A DNA stretch of 64,000 nt from assembly GCA_905221605.1 (NCBI GenBank), contig CAJNDS010002462.1:186001-250000 (forward strand). Reading direction: 5' to 3'. A program made the translations under genes and the position numbers. Positions within the stretch are counted from its first letter, which is position 1. The number at the start of each line of letters is the position of its first letter. A model generated the notes under the pieces. That model was not told the DNA's origin. It ran no database searches and saw only the letters and a program-made list of their open reading frames with translations. Of the stretch, positions 1 to 11,292 are shown piece by piece. Source of the DNA: Symbiodinium natans (taxonomy: Eukaryota; Sar; Dinophyceae; Suessiales; Symbiodiniaceae).

Positions 1-1089
1 GATGACAGCATGTTGGGCCGTCTCTGAAAGATCCTGCTGTCTTTGCTGCTTAGCTCGAGCAGTTGCGATCATGCGCGAGATCTTGGCAAACTCCCTAGGC
101 AGAAGCTCTCCCATTTCAGTTCTTCCAGTGCCAGCTGCTTGGGATGGTTGGGCAGGCGGCATACGAGCAGTCTTTGCAGGCCGATGCTGCTTGAATCCTT
201 GCTTGCTAGCTCTGGTCGGCAGTCCCTCCTCGCCCCCAACACGACCAGGCGAGGGCACTTGCGAAGTGTCTACGTAAAAAGAATGGACCGTCTCTACGAG
301 AGAGGAGGCTGATTCAATGGCATCGGCTTTCTCGTCATCCTCTCCAGCAAAAGCTTCTTTGCTGACACTGTGAACTGGTGGTCCTGGCCTGTGGTGTGGC
401 TTCAGGTACAGAGCTGGCAGCTCTGGAGACGTGTCTTCGACACGCTCCTCCCCGGCTGGCTCAGGCTGTTGCCGCGGCTGTGCCGTGGCCCATCTAGCTG
501 CTTTAGCCGCCGGAGCCTGAGTGGTTCTCGCGGCACATCCCGGATGGGGACAGCCACAAACCTCCATCGCAGCATCCAAGTCGACATTACGTTTGGGCAA
601 AGTAGGCTTGCGTGGAGGATGTTTGCCTGGTCGTCTAGATCCTGTGCTCTTTGAGGGAGGAGGCGGCTTAGGCGGCTTGGGCCGTTTGGGCGAGGCGGCC
701 GGGGCAGGCTCATTAGGCTCATTGGGCTCATGTTCATCGTCTTCAGGTTCCGACTGCGTTTCCTTTGGTTCCAAATGATGTCCAATCAGCTGGAGTGGCT
801 TCTTGGGGTTTGCCCGGAAGGTCTGATAAACGGACTCATCGAAATGGACATGGCCCGGAAGCTTTTGCCAATCCTCCGGAGTTCCTTGTCGTGCTTTATG
901 CACAGGCGTCGCGCCACCCGAGCTTCCAGGACTCTCATGTCGAGCATACCGAGCGGCTTTTACCGCCTTCTGCCTCGGTGTGTCTGCGAATGGCGACGGA
1001 ATCCCAAAGCTGTCACTTGCCAGCTGTCGAAACGACGAGGAGCTCTCGTAGTCGCTGGCTGACAATGGTGACAACTGGCCATCTTCCAT
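1..1089 (-). CDS. Hypothetical protein, partial (runs off left edge)
   Basis: On the minus strand an ATG at 1089-1087 opens 363 codons with no stop up to base 1; I checked it base by base. An in-frame TAG lies a few codons upstream of the ATG, so this Met is the natural start. The product is low-complexity and rich in Pro, Lys, Glu, Ser and Ala. A PKRPKPPKPPPPSK stretch lies near residue 140 and a small Cys cluster (CGCPHPGC) near residue 180; the C-terminal part visible here looks helical and Arg/Gln-rich. No family is recognised. An uninterrupted 1.1-kb GC-rich frame is unlikely by chance. It could be the first exon of a host gene or the N-terminal (Gag-like) part of another retroelement whose body lies outside the window. 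It is preceded by a CACACT microsatellite. Confidence 0.5.
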   Translation of the reverse strand, partial: MEDGQLSPLSASDYESSSSFRQLASDSFGIPSPFADTPRQKAVKAARYARHESPGSSGGATPVHKARQGTPEDWQKLPGHVHFDESVYQTFRANPKKPLQLIGHHLEPKETQSEPEDDEHEPNEPNEPAPAASPKRPKPPKPPPPSKSTGSRRPGKHPPRKPTLPKRNVDLDAAMEVCGCPHPGCAARTTQAPAAKAARWATAQPRQQPEPAGEERVEDTSPELPALYLKPHHRPGPPVHSVSKEAFAGEDDEKADAIESASSLVETVHSFYVDTSQVPSPGRVGGEEGLPTRASKQGFKQHRPAKTARMPPAQPSQAAGTGRTEMGELLPREFAKISRMIATARAKQQRQQDLSETAQHAVI

Positions 1090-1170
1090 GCAAGTCGCAA
1101 CACGTCTCTACAAATGCTCAAGCTACCACTCCCAGCTTGTCCCAGGAAGCTTGCCAGCAGACATCATAGG

Positions 1171-1241
1171 TCTCACACACACTCACACTCACTCGCACTC
1201 ACACTCACACTCACACTCACACACACACAGACAGACAGAGA
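1171..1241. repeat. (CACACT)/(CA)n microsatellite
   Basis: Imperfect CACACT/CTCACA hexamers grade into CACACA and then CAGACAGA. It lies about 80 bp upstream of the start of the minus-strand frame at 1089. Confidence 0.9.
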
Positions 1242-1244
1242 CCC

Positions 1245-3779
1245 AGACTGAGCATAGTAATTAGTGAGACTCGCCAGCTATGCTTTTCAGAAATGCGGCC
1301 TTAACTCGGCGACACCTCCCACCTTGGTCCAGTCAGGACAACGGCGCATCCCATCAGCATCTCTATGTGCTGGGGCTTCCGCTGCTGCACCGTCTGGTAG
1401 CCTGATGGCTGATGACAAAGCAAGTCTTGCTCGGCAGACGAAACCAATTCCAGTGCATGTGGCCTCCCCAACTGCATCAAAAGGTCGCGCTCTGCGACTA
1501 CACAAGTCCGTGCCTGAGGCTGCTGGGCACTGGAAACCCAAGAAACTTTGCAATTGCGACGTCCAGGCTCGTGACTGCTGCATCATCACAAATCGCCAGC
1601 CTCGTACACAATGCTAGCAGGGGCACAGCAAGACGTATCTCCACGTTCAAAATTCAGATCAAGAAGCAAAGACGCGATGTGCTCATCTTTGGCCCGACAA
1701 AGCATTGTCAGCGCACCTGGCCGGCATGATGGCTGAAGTCATGTGAGAAATTCATGCCAATCTCAGTTTCAACATGGCTTTGGCTGGGGAATGAAGGAGA
1801 TGAATCCTGTGGCCCAGATTGAAACCTCCAGATACTCTAGCCAACTTCTATTTTGCTGGCTGCAAGCCTTTTTTTTTGCTGCGTCATGGCAACACCCACA
1901 AATTAAAACATCAGAACATCTACACGTGTTGTACATGCTGGACAAGAGAAGCGGAAGAGGCGATGTGGCAGCCGAAAACTGGGGTGCCCTGCAAAAAACA
2001 CCTCAACAAGTCAAGCGCACCATGTCGACAGACCTCTTGCGCTTCGCAGGCTCTGAGTGCCGAACTTGCAAAAAAGAACAGGGATCTGTGTAAAGATATT
2101 ATTGATGCTCAGCATCTCACGGAAGAAATCGGAAGAAGGAAGCAAGCAGTGTCCGTATCGACCGATTGTCAGGGGAATCTTGTGTTGCGAGTTAAACCAA
2201 AACCCAGGTCCCGGCTGGAAATTTGAAGGGTATGAAAGACACAAGATATTCCCAGCTCTAAGCCCCAGTGCAGGATGTACGGTACTCCTTCGCGGGACTT
2301 TGTCAATGCGCAGCAGGATGATGCAGGAACTGGGTCCGGGTACTCACATCTGCACTCTTTGGAAATCTGAAACAATAATCGAGCCTTGGAGTTAAAGGAC
2401 ATTCCTACACAAATGTAATTCAAGGCTCGATCTTCAATGACTTCAGCAATGCTCGAGTCGGCCTTGGCACAAAGCGGGCATGAGTTCATCGACGTCCAGC
2501 GGCGAGACTTCGTCTGACATATGCAGGCCCGTCCTTTGCCTGTCAGCTTGCTTTTCAACCACTTGGGGGGGGAACTGAAGCAGTTGAAGCAGCTAGCTGC
2601 TTGCAAGCTGCCGTACTACGCAACCTATTCTTCAATCAAGCCAGCGTGGCAGGCCAGCAATTGCTGCAACAACGGCATCGTAATCGAGACTGTACAAACG
2701 TCGAAGGATGCTCTGACTGGGCAGCCTGCCTGGCAGTCTCACATGGTGCATTCACAAATACAGAAGCGACCCCTAAGGCAGCATTCTTCATGGTTCTGTC
2801 TGTCGCCTATGATTGGTGCACATCGTGTCCACGGGGTGCAGAACACTCCGAGCTCAAGACTTTCTTCGACACAAAGCATAGGAAACCTGCCCCATTTCAA
2901 TTTGATGCCTTCTGCACGCTTCTTACTGGCGCAACGCTAGAGTAGTGATCCGAAGTGCACCTGGCAGCTATCTGCATCCGACGCAGCGAACCAGACACGC
3001 AGACTTTACTGCCAGAGGGAAGTTCCTCCAGTGCTCAAGCGACTTAACCATGGCCAGAGTTGACACCCGGACTTCAGGAAGGCTGGGGCCCAGACCGCGA
3101 GGGATCTGACCGGTGCCAACTGCGGCTGAACCACCTTCTTCACTTCTTCACACTTCGTATGACCGCACACTGTCATCGGTCTACAGGTCATCAAACTGCC
3201 CGAGGCCCCTTGAGGCAGGCACGAGAGCATCACGAGGATCCTACCAAGCACTATAACGTGTCATATCACTTGTTCAACTCTCACACACACGCAGACAGAG
3301 GCCTCACGTAGGACAGCAGCAGCAACGAGGCCTTGTGGGAGCCCCAACGCGACCTCATCTAGCAACACAGCTTTATGGACAAAGACCCCAACATCAACAA
3401 CTCCAACTGGGACACCAACATCTTCTGCAGGGGCTATCACAAAGTCCACCTTTTGCGCACGAAGCTTTCAAGCTTCGCCCGAGCCACAAACTTTCAAGCT
3501 CGCGTTGCATGAAAACGGATGTGCTTGAAGAGCCTCTTCTGCTTCAAGCCTATTGAGTAAAATCGCCAGCTGGTCTGGATCACCGTTGACTGCCTGCCCC
3601 ACAAAAGCTTTGAAGCTGCACCTCCCGTGGAGACAACACAAAGTGCTGCAACACGCCTCTTGGGCCATAACCATACCCGAAAAATTGACCTGTCATGCGT
3701 ATGTCTCCCTTGCAATCCGGCAATGCTGACAACTTTCGCTTCACCACCTCCGGATGAAGACTTTGAAGCTTTGCTTGAG
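1245..3779. other. No gene recognised
   Basis: About 2.5 kb of mixed composition. Short frames occur on both strands, but none shows a recognisable domain, and overlapping frames on opposite strands are about equally long. It could hold introns or decayed mobile DNA. I see no RNA gene. Confidence 0.4.
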
Positions 3780-3925
3780 TCCATGGCAGCATAGAAGCAT
3801 TAGTGACACCTGGCTTCACATGGCATCATGGACGAACGACCCTGGACGAAGGTCTACTACCTGTTATATTGGACCGAGAAGGTGATGTGCCGCCGAGAAG
3901 CCATATCGCAGAATGGTAAGCCTGC
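3780..3925 (+). repeat. Dispersed repeat, copy 1
   Basis: The first ~88 bp (starting CCATGGCAGCATAGAAGC, ending CTACTACCTGTT) recur in inverted orientation at about 13650-13738. The following ~50 bp (TTGGACCGAGAAGGTGATG through ATCGCAGAATGG) recur in direct orientation at about 57868-57914. The three partial copies together define a non-coding dispersed family; the two outer copies share different halves of it. Confidence 0.75.
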
Positions 3926-4269
3926 AACTGTTTTCTTGCTCTCTTTGTTTTTTTGAAATGGCCTTTTCAACACACAACTCGTGCAACAGCTGAGGTTCGG
4001 CTGGTCATCGTCTTGTGGGCCGTGCAAAACCATCTCCTTTCATGCGTTGGTGCATTCAATACTCACGTCGCTTGAAGCTGTCTCGCCCGTTCAATTGTCC
4101 TGGTCAATGGCAACAGCCCCTCCGACCTGACAACGTGTTGCAAAGGATTCGCCCTGATGCAGCTAGAACAAGCAACGCTGGAACCTGGCCAGATGCTGCT
4201 TGGAGAGGTCGGCCTGAAAGCCAAATGCACGAAGAAGCCAAGGCAACCTATTCTCGATAGCGATGTACA

Positions 4270-4311
4270 CCAATGGGCCAATGGGCCAATGGGCCAATGG
4301 GCCAATGGGCC
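4270..4311. repeat. (CCAATGGG)5 microsatellite
   Basis: Five perfect copies of the 8-mer CCAATGGG plus CC. Because 8 is not a multiple of 3, it produces repetitive short reading frames on both strands (for example PMGQWAN) that are not genes. Confidence 0.9.
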
Positions 4312-5820
4312 TTCCCTGCGGCGCTTCAAAGGTCCCATGACAGTGGAAGCTGCCAGCACAGTCCAGGTGGAACTTCTGAATGGTTGTACAGGCAGCGCTT
4401 GCCTGGCGAAGCAACCCACATGCCGCCCAATCACAAAACAAATGGACATCACATTGTTACCCAAGTGTCCTCACTCGATTTCGAATCATTTCGGCGCAAC
4501 CGTCCTGTGAGAGGGTCCTGCCGTTCTTCCTCTGCACGTGCTTGCTCGTGGACATAGTTGGTTCCGCGGCAATGACACACTTGCTACCTTACACGCACGA
4601 GAAGAGCATCTTCAAGTCATGCGGTTGACATCTCATGATGATTAACTGCAACATCTGCTGTCTGGCGGCCATTTGCGAAGATGACCACCAATCAGGTAAA
4701 ATCCGTCATATTCGACATCAAGCCTCTAAGACCCTGAATACACGAGCGAAACGAAAAAAAGCAGATTGCTTTTTTTCTTGCAAGCAGGTACATCATAACA
4801 GACTGACATAATTACTTTGTTGATCACACATGTTTTGCAGCAAATGTTTGTGCAGTTGCGTGTTGTGGAATCAGAGAGCCTCATGGCTAGGGCACAAAAA
4901 CAAGCAGTCACAAGCGTCCAAAGCTACTGAACAGGAGCGGGCACTGCACTGCTGGAATTCACATCTTTGCCAGCAGTATACATATGCGAGTAGCTCTTAG
5001 ACCGTTCATCCACTGAGCAAAATCAAAACCTGACGATGGCTTCGATCCAAAAGCCCACCCCCAGAGGCGGCGGAAACCACTTGGAGATGCTTTCGGGGGA
5101 GTGACAACAAGCCACGAACCCAAGGCAAGCAGCTGGGGCTGTGAGGCCATGATGCATTTGCAACTATCAGTCTAAGAGGGGCTCGGGCCGAAAACCCTTT
5201 TTCCGCAGAATGAATGCAGGTGCGGCCTGCATCTCCTTCTGTTAAATGAACAAACCTGAGGAAACTTCGCAACAACCACGACCGAGTTTGCACAAAAACT
5301 ATTTGAGCGGCCGGAAGAGGAAAGAGCCCTCCACCAATTCCTATTTTTCATGACAACTCACAAACATAAAGCCAAGCGGAATAGCAATACTTTGGCATCG
5401 GCCTTCTTGCTCGCGTGGTCGGGCCGCGTACCGTCTCGGTGCAGAAGCACCTAAAGCAACGTCACACCTGGCGATATTGAACTGCTACTTTGCACCGTAC
5501 TGTTTTTGCGCAGCGCTGTGCATTGTGATGCTTGTGAGACAGACGTTAGCTACAGAAGAGGCTTGGCATGCGCTTCTTCACCTCTTCAAAGTCCGGGGAG
5601 TCCGACAAGGCCCGGAAAGGCCGCTTTTCATCTGCGTAGGTTCGACTGGGATCGTCATCCGCAAAACAGAGGAGCTTCAGATGATCAACCACCAGCTTGT
5701 GGCAAGCAGCTCTGTTCGGAAAATGCTGGTTGAAGGCTATGCAGGAACTTGACAAGCAGAGATGCCCAATTCTGACGCTGACGCTTCGTCAGCCGCAGGA
5801 GCGGCTCGAGATGGTCCATG
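4312..5820. other. No gene recognised
   Basis: Unique-looking sequence with only short frames and no recognisable motif. Confidence 0.4.
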
Positions 5821-5824
5821 CACT

Positions 5825-5985
5825 GCCATGCATTGCGCCGAATTGCGCTGCATTGCGCCGAATTCGCCGAATTGCGCCGAATGCGCCGATTTGCGCCGAA
5901 TGCGCTGTGTTTCCTGGAGTGCGCCGCAATGCGCTGCATGCGCTGCACGGCGCCGAATTGCGCTGAATTGCGCTGCTTTGCGCTG
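5825..5985. repeat. GCGCCGAATT-type degenerate minisatellite
   Basis: About 160 bp of imperfect 8-12 bp units built on GCGCCGAAT and GCGCTGCAT. The mutually exclusive repetitive frames on both strands are products of the repeat. Confidence 0.85.
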
Positions 5986-5989
5986 ATTA

Positions 5990-7320
5990 AGGCTCAGATG
6001 ATTAAATATATTCACGGCAAGACGCTTTCGGGTTAAGCGGACATGGGGTCGTCAATTCGCAGCACGCTTAAATTGTTGGGCCTGGCGGATATCGGGTGCA
6101 TGGGTGTGCGGGTTCTCGGCGGCGGGTTTATCGGGGCTGAGGACGCGCGGGTTTTCGGTAACTACATGGAGCATCAGGACAAGGAAGACCACCTGTAATG
6201 GGTGCGCATCGGCTAATTCTTTTTTTTTGGGGGGGAGGAAGCGGTCGTCACAGAGCTGCTGGAAGGGAAGGCCGCCGGCCTCAATGGCATTCTCCCAGGC
6301 CCGACCATATATACCCGGCCAGGTGGGGGCTGCACTGCAGGCGCACTTGGGTTTGGGCACGGAGCAGTGGAGCAGCACGAGCTTGAACCCACGGATTTCG
6401 GGGCTGTTGGGGGTTTTCCTGGACGGCCCGAGCTGTTGGACCCAACTGGGAAGGCTTTTCGCCGCCTGTCACCAATGAAGTTGCGGGATATGGGATACTG
6501 AAAGCCACGCAGGAAATGAGTCGCCGCAAACCTCAGCAGGTTGAAACCGTGCTACAATCCGCGAGACTCAAAGGTATCGGTAACCAGCCCTCACTAAACT
6601 TGTCGCTTAGCATGTCCATGCGATTGCCACCAGAGATTGTGAAAACTTTTGATACTCACGAGCACAGCTGCATCGGCACATGACATGAGACGTGACTGTA
6701 AAGCTTCTGGGCAAAACAAACTATCCCACCACATAAAATCTACACAAGGAAAAGACATGGTTGGGGTCCCCACGCATGACATCGAAATCGTGATCACCCC
6801 GCCAAAGGATGATTTGCCGTGCCATGCAAAGCAGGCTTTCAGAACGATTTGGTGGGAGCTACTGCTATACATGCCCAGAGCAAAACAGCCAACAAGCCTC
6901 ATATCAGCAAGTGCAGTGCAACACTCGGTTTGTCTTTTACTGCCGTGGGCGGACATACCGCACTCCAGGGCCGCCACCATTTTGGTGGGCTTTGTACAAG
7001 CCTTTGACCTTTGGGCACCTTGTGAGCTCTGGGGCTCCAAGTGGACTTGCTTGCCAGCTCCGCAAGCTGCAAGAATATCAACATCACACGGCTGTGATGT
7101 GCAAAGGAGAGGTTGCCGACCACATGCAGAATTTGCCAAGCTCTTAGATGTTCCACTGCAACTCAAGAAAATTGCACACAAGCTCGGGTACAGTGGTACC
7201 AGCCAACGACCGCATCCACAAGAGGCATCATGAGCATTTCAAGAAATTGCATCCAACTAATTCTGGTTCATTTAAACACACATGCAACGAAAAGATGTGG
7301 GTCATCGTGATTGGGCTCAT
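5990..7320. other. No gene recognised
   Basis: Frames of about 195 codons overlap on both strands between 6594 and 7233. Neither shows a domain, signal peptide or motif that would favour one, so neither is called. A T8G6 run lies near 6220. Confidence 0.35.
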
Positions 7321-7322
7321 TT

Positions 7323-8307
7323 TCACGTATCATCATGCGGCTCGGGCTCAGGAAGGATCTGAAGCATGGGGTTTGGCAACTGTTGGCCATGCACATGAAG
7401 AATGTGGTACATGGTGGCCAGTCGTGCAATGTCCTGGCGACGTGCAAGCTCTCGAGTCCGCAACTGGCACAAGTAACACATGTCATACTGACCAGGAAAC
7501 TCAAGCTGCAGCTGGCCGTATGTCAGTCTGCGAACCTGACGGGCCCTCCTCAGACCATCGCACTCACCAAGAAGATGAAAGCGGATTCCACTTCTCGGGG
7601 CAATCCATACATCAGCATCTTCCCTCACCCGAAGGATGTCATCCTGCAGCAGTGCAGGCTGCTGCACATCTGCTGGTTGACCAGCAGGGATCAAAGGGAT
7701 GGCTGGCAGCACATCTATGGCTGCTGCCTCACCAACCATTTCATACAGCGCTATCAGCGCTGCTTGGTTTGGGTAAGCAGGACCATGGTTTCCAGGGTAC
7801 ACATCGTCATCATCATCGCCATCGGGCTCTGAGTCTGGCTGCTCAGATTCAAGTTCAGAATCACTCGGTGTCACTGGCGGCGACCGACCGAGGATCTCTG
7901 CACGAGTTCGCGGCGAGTAATGCTGTAAACCAAGACTCTCACGGCTATCGTCAGAAGGCATATCAAGGTTTTTCTGCAAGAGCAGGTGCTTCGGCCAGCA
8001 ATGGTTGCTGAGCCTCTGTTGCTTCAAGCCTAAACCAACTAAGTACCCAACTAACTACGGACCACTCCAAAAGGGATACAAAGTTCAAGCTGACACTGGC
8101 ACGGCCAAGCATGAACGCAATGCACACTGTTGCGACGACGACGAAGATAAAGCTGATCCATGGGCTTGAATCCTCGTCAGTTGGCACTGGCGAGTCAGGC
8201 ACAAACTGTGCTCGCACTTCAACATCCGTAGCCTTGTTACCCATGACCTGGACCAGCATCGCAAGAAGTTGCAACGCCTCGGCATTTCCATGACCTGTGC
8301 TCCTCAC
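7323..8307 (-). pseudogene. C-terminal tail of copia relic 1 (membrane segment and His/Cys-rich domain)
   Basis: Two overlapping minus-strand frames (8307-7963 and 8027-7323) follow directly after the RNase H relic. The first carries one strong hydrophobic segment (WISFIFVVVATVCIAFMLG) flanked by polar sequence. The second is acidic (DGDDDDDVYPGN) and then has a compact His/Cys module: FHLLGEC, then LRRARQVRRLT, then MCYLCQLR. This pattern (aromatic-His, Cys, Arg-rich helix, CxxC) suggests a small metal-binding domain. Position and order indicate an extension of the copia polyprotein, although ordinary copia elements end after RNase H. The frames overlap with a shift, so it is counted as broken. 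Confidence 0.55.
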
Positions 8308-9085
8308 AGCACGAAGAAACTTCTTTGCCTGCTTACGGCGCCGCAGTCTTCAAATTTGTCAAGGTCGGCACCGCGTGGAGCGATGCTTTCTTCCATTTGA
8401 ACAGGACGAAGACGTCCGCATCCCTGCCTGCCCATAATGCCGCGAGCTGCGCTTGAATCTGTGAACAAATGCATGGACACATCGGTGCGTAAGACGCGTT
8501 GGAGGGCACTACGAAGGAAGATGCCGTCGCATGTAGCGCTCACGCATGCAATATATTCACTTTCACCACTGCTTAGGCTTACGCAGCTTTGGCTTCTGGA
8601 AAATGTGTGAATGACCATTCCGTCGAAGGCAATGCATCCTGCACTGGTGCTCTTTCTTGTTGATCGGTTCCCTCACCAATCAGCATCAGCGAACACCTCC
8701 AAAGTGTGGGTGTCATCACGGACAACTAGGCCAATGCCTTTACCCTCAGTCCGAAGGCAAGTGATGCGATTCTCGTGGAAGAACATATAGTTCACCAGAT
8801 GAGGCACCGCCATGCCCCTTCATTGGGCTTCCCACACATGCTGCTTAGCATTTTTATGCCAAATTGGGCTGCAGGATAATCGCTGGACACATAAAGAAGT
8901 ACCCCGATGCACTTTCTGTAAATCCCTGACCTGACATCGTCAAGGGGTGTCAGCTGTGTCCACAGCGGAAGGGTTCCGCCTGTGGGCAAGGGACTGTCCT
9001 TCGGACGTTGCGCACAAACACCAAGTAACACAGCAAGACCTTCAACATGCTTAGGGTTGGGCATGACGGCGAGCACGTCATTCAA
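8304..9085 (-). pseudogene. Copia RT C-terminus and RNase H, broken
   Basis: The frame at 9085-8792 matches the copia RT-to-RNase H linker (IYRKCIGVLLYVSSDYPAAQ...). After a shift the RNase H follows: FADADW (first Asp) is followed at once by an in-frame TGA and then GNRSTRKSTSAGC. The frame at 8618-8304 has SLSSGESEY (catalytic Glu) and FTDSSAARGIMGRQG (third Asp). The acidic residues are visible, but the stop and at least two frameshifts disable the gene. The RT core with its YVDD motif is absent. Confidence 0.8.
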
Positions 9086-9440
9086 TCGGAGACCATGAAA
9101 GACGACACCATGGGACCGCAGGCCGAGCGCCCACCCGGCCCCAATTGGCCCGAATTGCGCTCATCATCGGAGATCATGGGAGATTACAGGCCCCGAAGCG
9201 CGTGACACCTACCAGCCCAATGGCCCCAATTGTGTTCATGATCGGAGACCATGGGAGACCACAGGCCCGAAGCGCGTGACACCCACCCGGCCCCAATTGG
9301 CCCCAATTGTGCTCACGATCGGAGACCATAATAAGACCGCAGGCGCGAGCGCATGACACCCGCCCGGCCCCAATGGCCCAATTGTGTTCATGATCGGAGA
9401 CCATGGGAGACCACAGGCCCGAAGCGCGTGACACCCATCT
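9085..9440. repeat. ~75-bp GC-rich minisatellite inside copia relic 1
   Basis: Four to five imperfect units carry GATCGGAGACCATGGGAG, CGAAGCGCGTGACACC and CCCCAATTGGCCCCAATTG. Starts of the GATCGGAGACCAT word are 72-84 bp apart. The array sits exactly where integrase and most of RT should be, between Gag and the RT C-terminus. Confidence 0.85.
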
Positions 9441-9459
9441 GGCCAAGCGCGTGACACTT

Positions 9460-11032
9460 TCTTTTTCTGAGGAGAGGACCCCAAACGGTTCCTGTTTGGG
9501 GAAGTATCATCGTAGATCCCAACATCCGAGTGGAAACTATCTCAGTCTTCAACCTCTCTGGGAGCAACACGTGCGCAGTCTGAACCACCGTGAGCCCTTC
9601 TAGCTCGGCCTTGATGCCTAACCTTTCCAGCGGGGAGACACTCAACCATTTGGCATACGCCTGGTACGCCCTTGAATAGACGCATTGCCACCACACTCTA
9701 CCTGTATCCGTCAGCGAAGACAACATTGGTTCGATCATTGCGATCCAATCTCCCAGCGCCGTAGGATTACTTGGAGTTGTATTCTGCCAGAATGGGCAGA
9801 CTCATCACATGTTTTCCTAGAGCCTCTGGACGCTCCCAGAAGTATCACCAGTTGGCGGCGTTGCCCGAGGAACTACTGCCCCTTGGGGTAAACTCACACC
9901 ACCAGTAGGCTTTGGCAGAGACCCATATCCCGCACCAGACGTAGGCACTGTAAGTGGAACCTTTTCCAATTCCAATTTTCCAACAACCATTTTCACCGAT
10001 ACGGAACACCCTCCACCATTGTGTATCCACCTGACCCTGCAGCATCCACATGTGACGACGCCTCCCGTGCAGAAACAAAGCCGGGTGGATTCGTTTGAGG
10101 AACTGCAGCACCGACACTTCCCGCCGGTAGGGGAACAACTGGAACCTGGCGCACCTCCCATATATCCATGGCCGGTAGAGCTCGCTGGAGGATGGTTCAG
10201 CGGCGGTAACCTTGAGGGTTTCTTGCCTTCAGGGAAATGCAACATTGGCACTTCTTTTTCCACCTCCACCTTGACATCCTCCGGCATCGGTTAAAGGTTG
10301 CAACCTCTTGGGAGATCATAACCCTCGATAGGCAGCCACGTCCCATCTGACAACACAGTCCAAACCCATCAGTGTAAAAAACCTGTCCAGGCAGAAACTG
10401 CTTCTCTGGGCTGACACCTGGTGGGTATACAGCGTTCGCGTCTACTACCCCGGCGCTTCGTGCATGGGACACAGACCCAGATGCAGCAGAGGTATAACTC
10501 TTCTCCTCCACTCTATGCAACCTGCTTCCCAGCTCCTTGGCATGCGCCAGAAGCTCCTTCAACGCATGCTTGACGATCGCCGTATCTTCTCCTTGATCCA
10601 CACCAGTAGTGTCCGGAATCAGCTCTTCTTCTACACGTGTCTCTCCAATGTCACCTCTTTCCATTTGACCCATCAAACCTGACGATGGCCTCTCAGCTTG
10701 TACAGGTTCCCGATCCCGAAGATCTGGCAGCGACGGTGGTCTCCTCGTATTTCACTACTTCTATCCCCTCCGCTTGCGGGAAGACTTGCCGGCCTTGATT
10801 GCCTCAGTTTCACTTTCTCATCAGCCCGCCCGCTCCAGAAAGGATTCGCTGCTGGCACCGGAACCACTTCATTTTCAACCTGAGAAGTTTGTTGCATCAC
10901 TGCAACTTCTCTTCCATCCGTCAGTGCTTGCACCACTTGTTGTTGTTCTTCACCCCCATCACCACGATTTTCTTCGGCTTAATTGGCCGCGGATGACAGT
11001 CCAGGTTCAGATCGACGCCGCAACATGTCCAT
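9460..11032 (-). pseudogene. Copia Gag, broken
   Basis: Begins with ATG at 11032 (MDMLRRRSEPGLSSAAN, then a stop). Several minus-strand frames follow (about 10936-10673, 10676-10197, 10287-9817, 9738-9460). The last contains the conserved Gag block WWQCVYSRAYQAYAKWL, then SPLERLGIKAELEGLTVVQ, then ERLKTEIVSTRML. That block is the part just N-terminal to the YQPGG segment seen in the separate fragment at 34.83 kb. Multiple stops and shifts are present. The sequence then runs into the minisatellite. Confidence 0.7.
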
Positions 11033-11220
11033 TGCCCCAAACAAGTACAGAATCTTAACAACCCACAGGGAGCCTAATTTGGGCTCATAACCTACGGGGG
11101 GCAACCGAAGGGGGACAGGGAACAAAACAATCAACCCCAACCGAAGCCCTGAATTTCACCCTGAACCAACCAACAACACACAAACGCAAGCTCTTTTCTT
11201 CAGGCAGGCGCATTGCCCAT

Positions 11221-11240
11221 CTTGAGCCAAAAGGTAACGG
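11221..11240 (-). other. Relict spliced-leader-like sequence
   Basis: On the minus strand the sequence reads CCGTTACC then TTTTGGCTCAAG. The dinoflagellate trans-spliced leader ends in CCATTTTGGCTCAAG and begins CCGTAG; the match is 12/12 at the 3' part, with a few differences and one missing base in the 5' part. It lies directly upstream of the copia leader, as expected if a trans-spliced transcript was reverse transcribed and reinserted. Weak homology with the other copy (a CCCTAAACCCTATGC word) continues upstream, so it may not be the exact element boundary. Confidence 0.55.
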
Positions 11241-11292
11241 GTTTTCCAACCCCCTTGAAATACTACCTTATATACAAACTGCAGCTCTGCAT

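Larger units (their letters stand above)
7323..11240 (-). mobile_element. Degenerate Ty1/copia-like retrotransposon (relic 1)
   Basis: Read on the minus strand the order is: spliced-leader-like end (11240-11221), untranslated leader, Gag start (11032), broken Gag frames to about 9460, a ~75-bp minisatellite (9440-9085), the end of RT and the RNase H (9085-8304), and a tail with a membrane segment (8307-7323). Protease, integrase and the RT catalytic core are missing. Frameshifts and stops show it is dead. Its first ~350 bp are repeated in inverted orientation at 16375-16753, which helps to fix the 5' end. No LTR pair could be delimited. Confidence 0.75.

Noticed and set aside
6594-7233. 195-codon (minus) and 194-codon (plus) overlapping frames
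   Set aside because: Equal length on both strands, no motif, no supporting context.
7148-8011. 287-codon plus-strand frame
   Set aside because: It is antisense to the copia tail, whose domain order with RNase H makes the minus strand the coding one.
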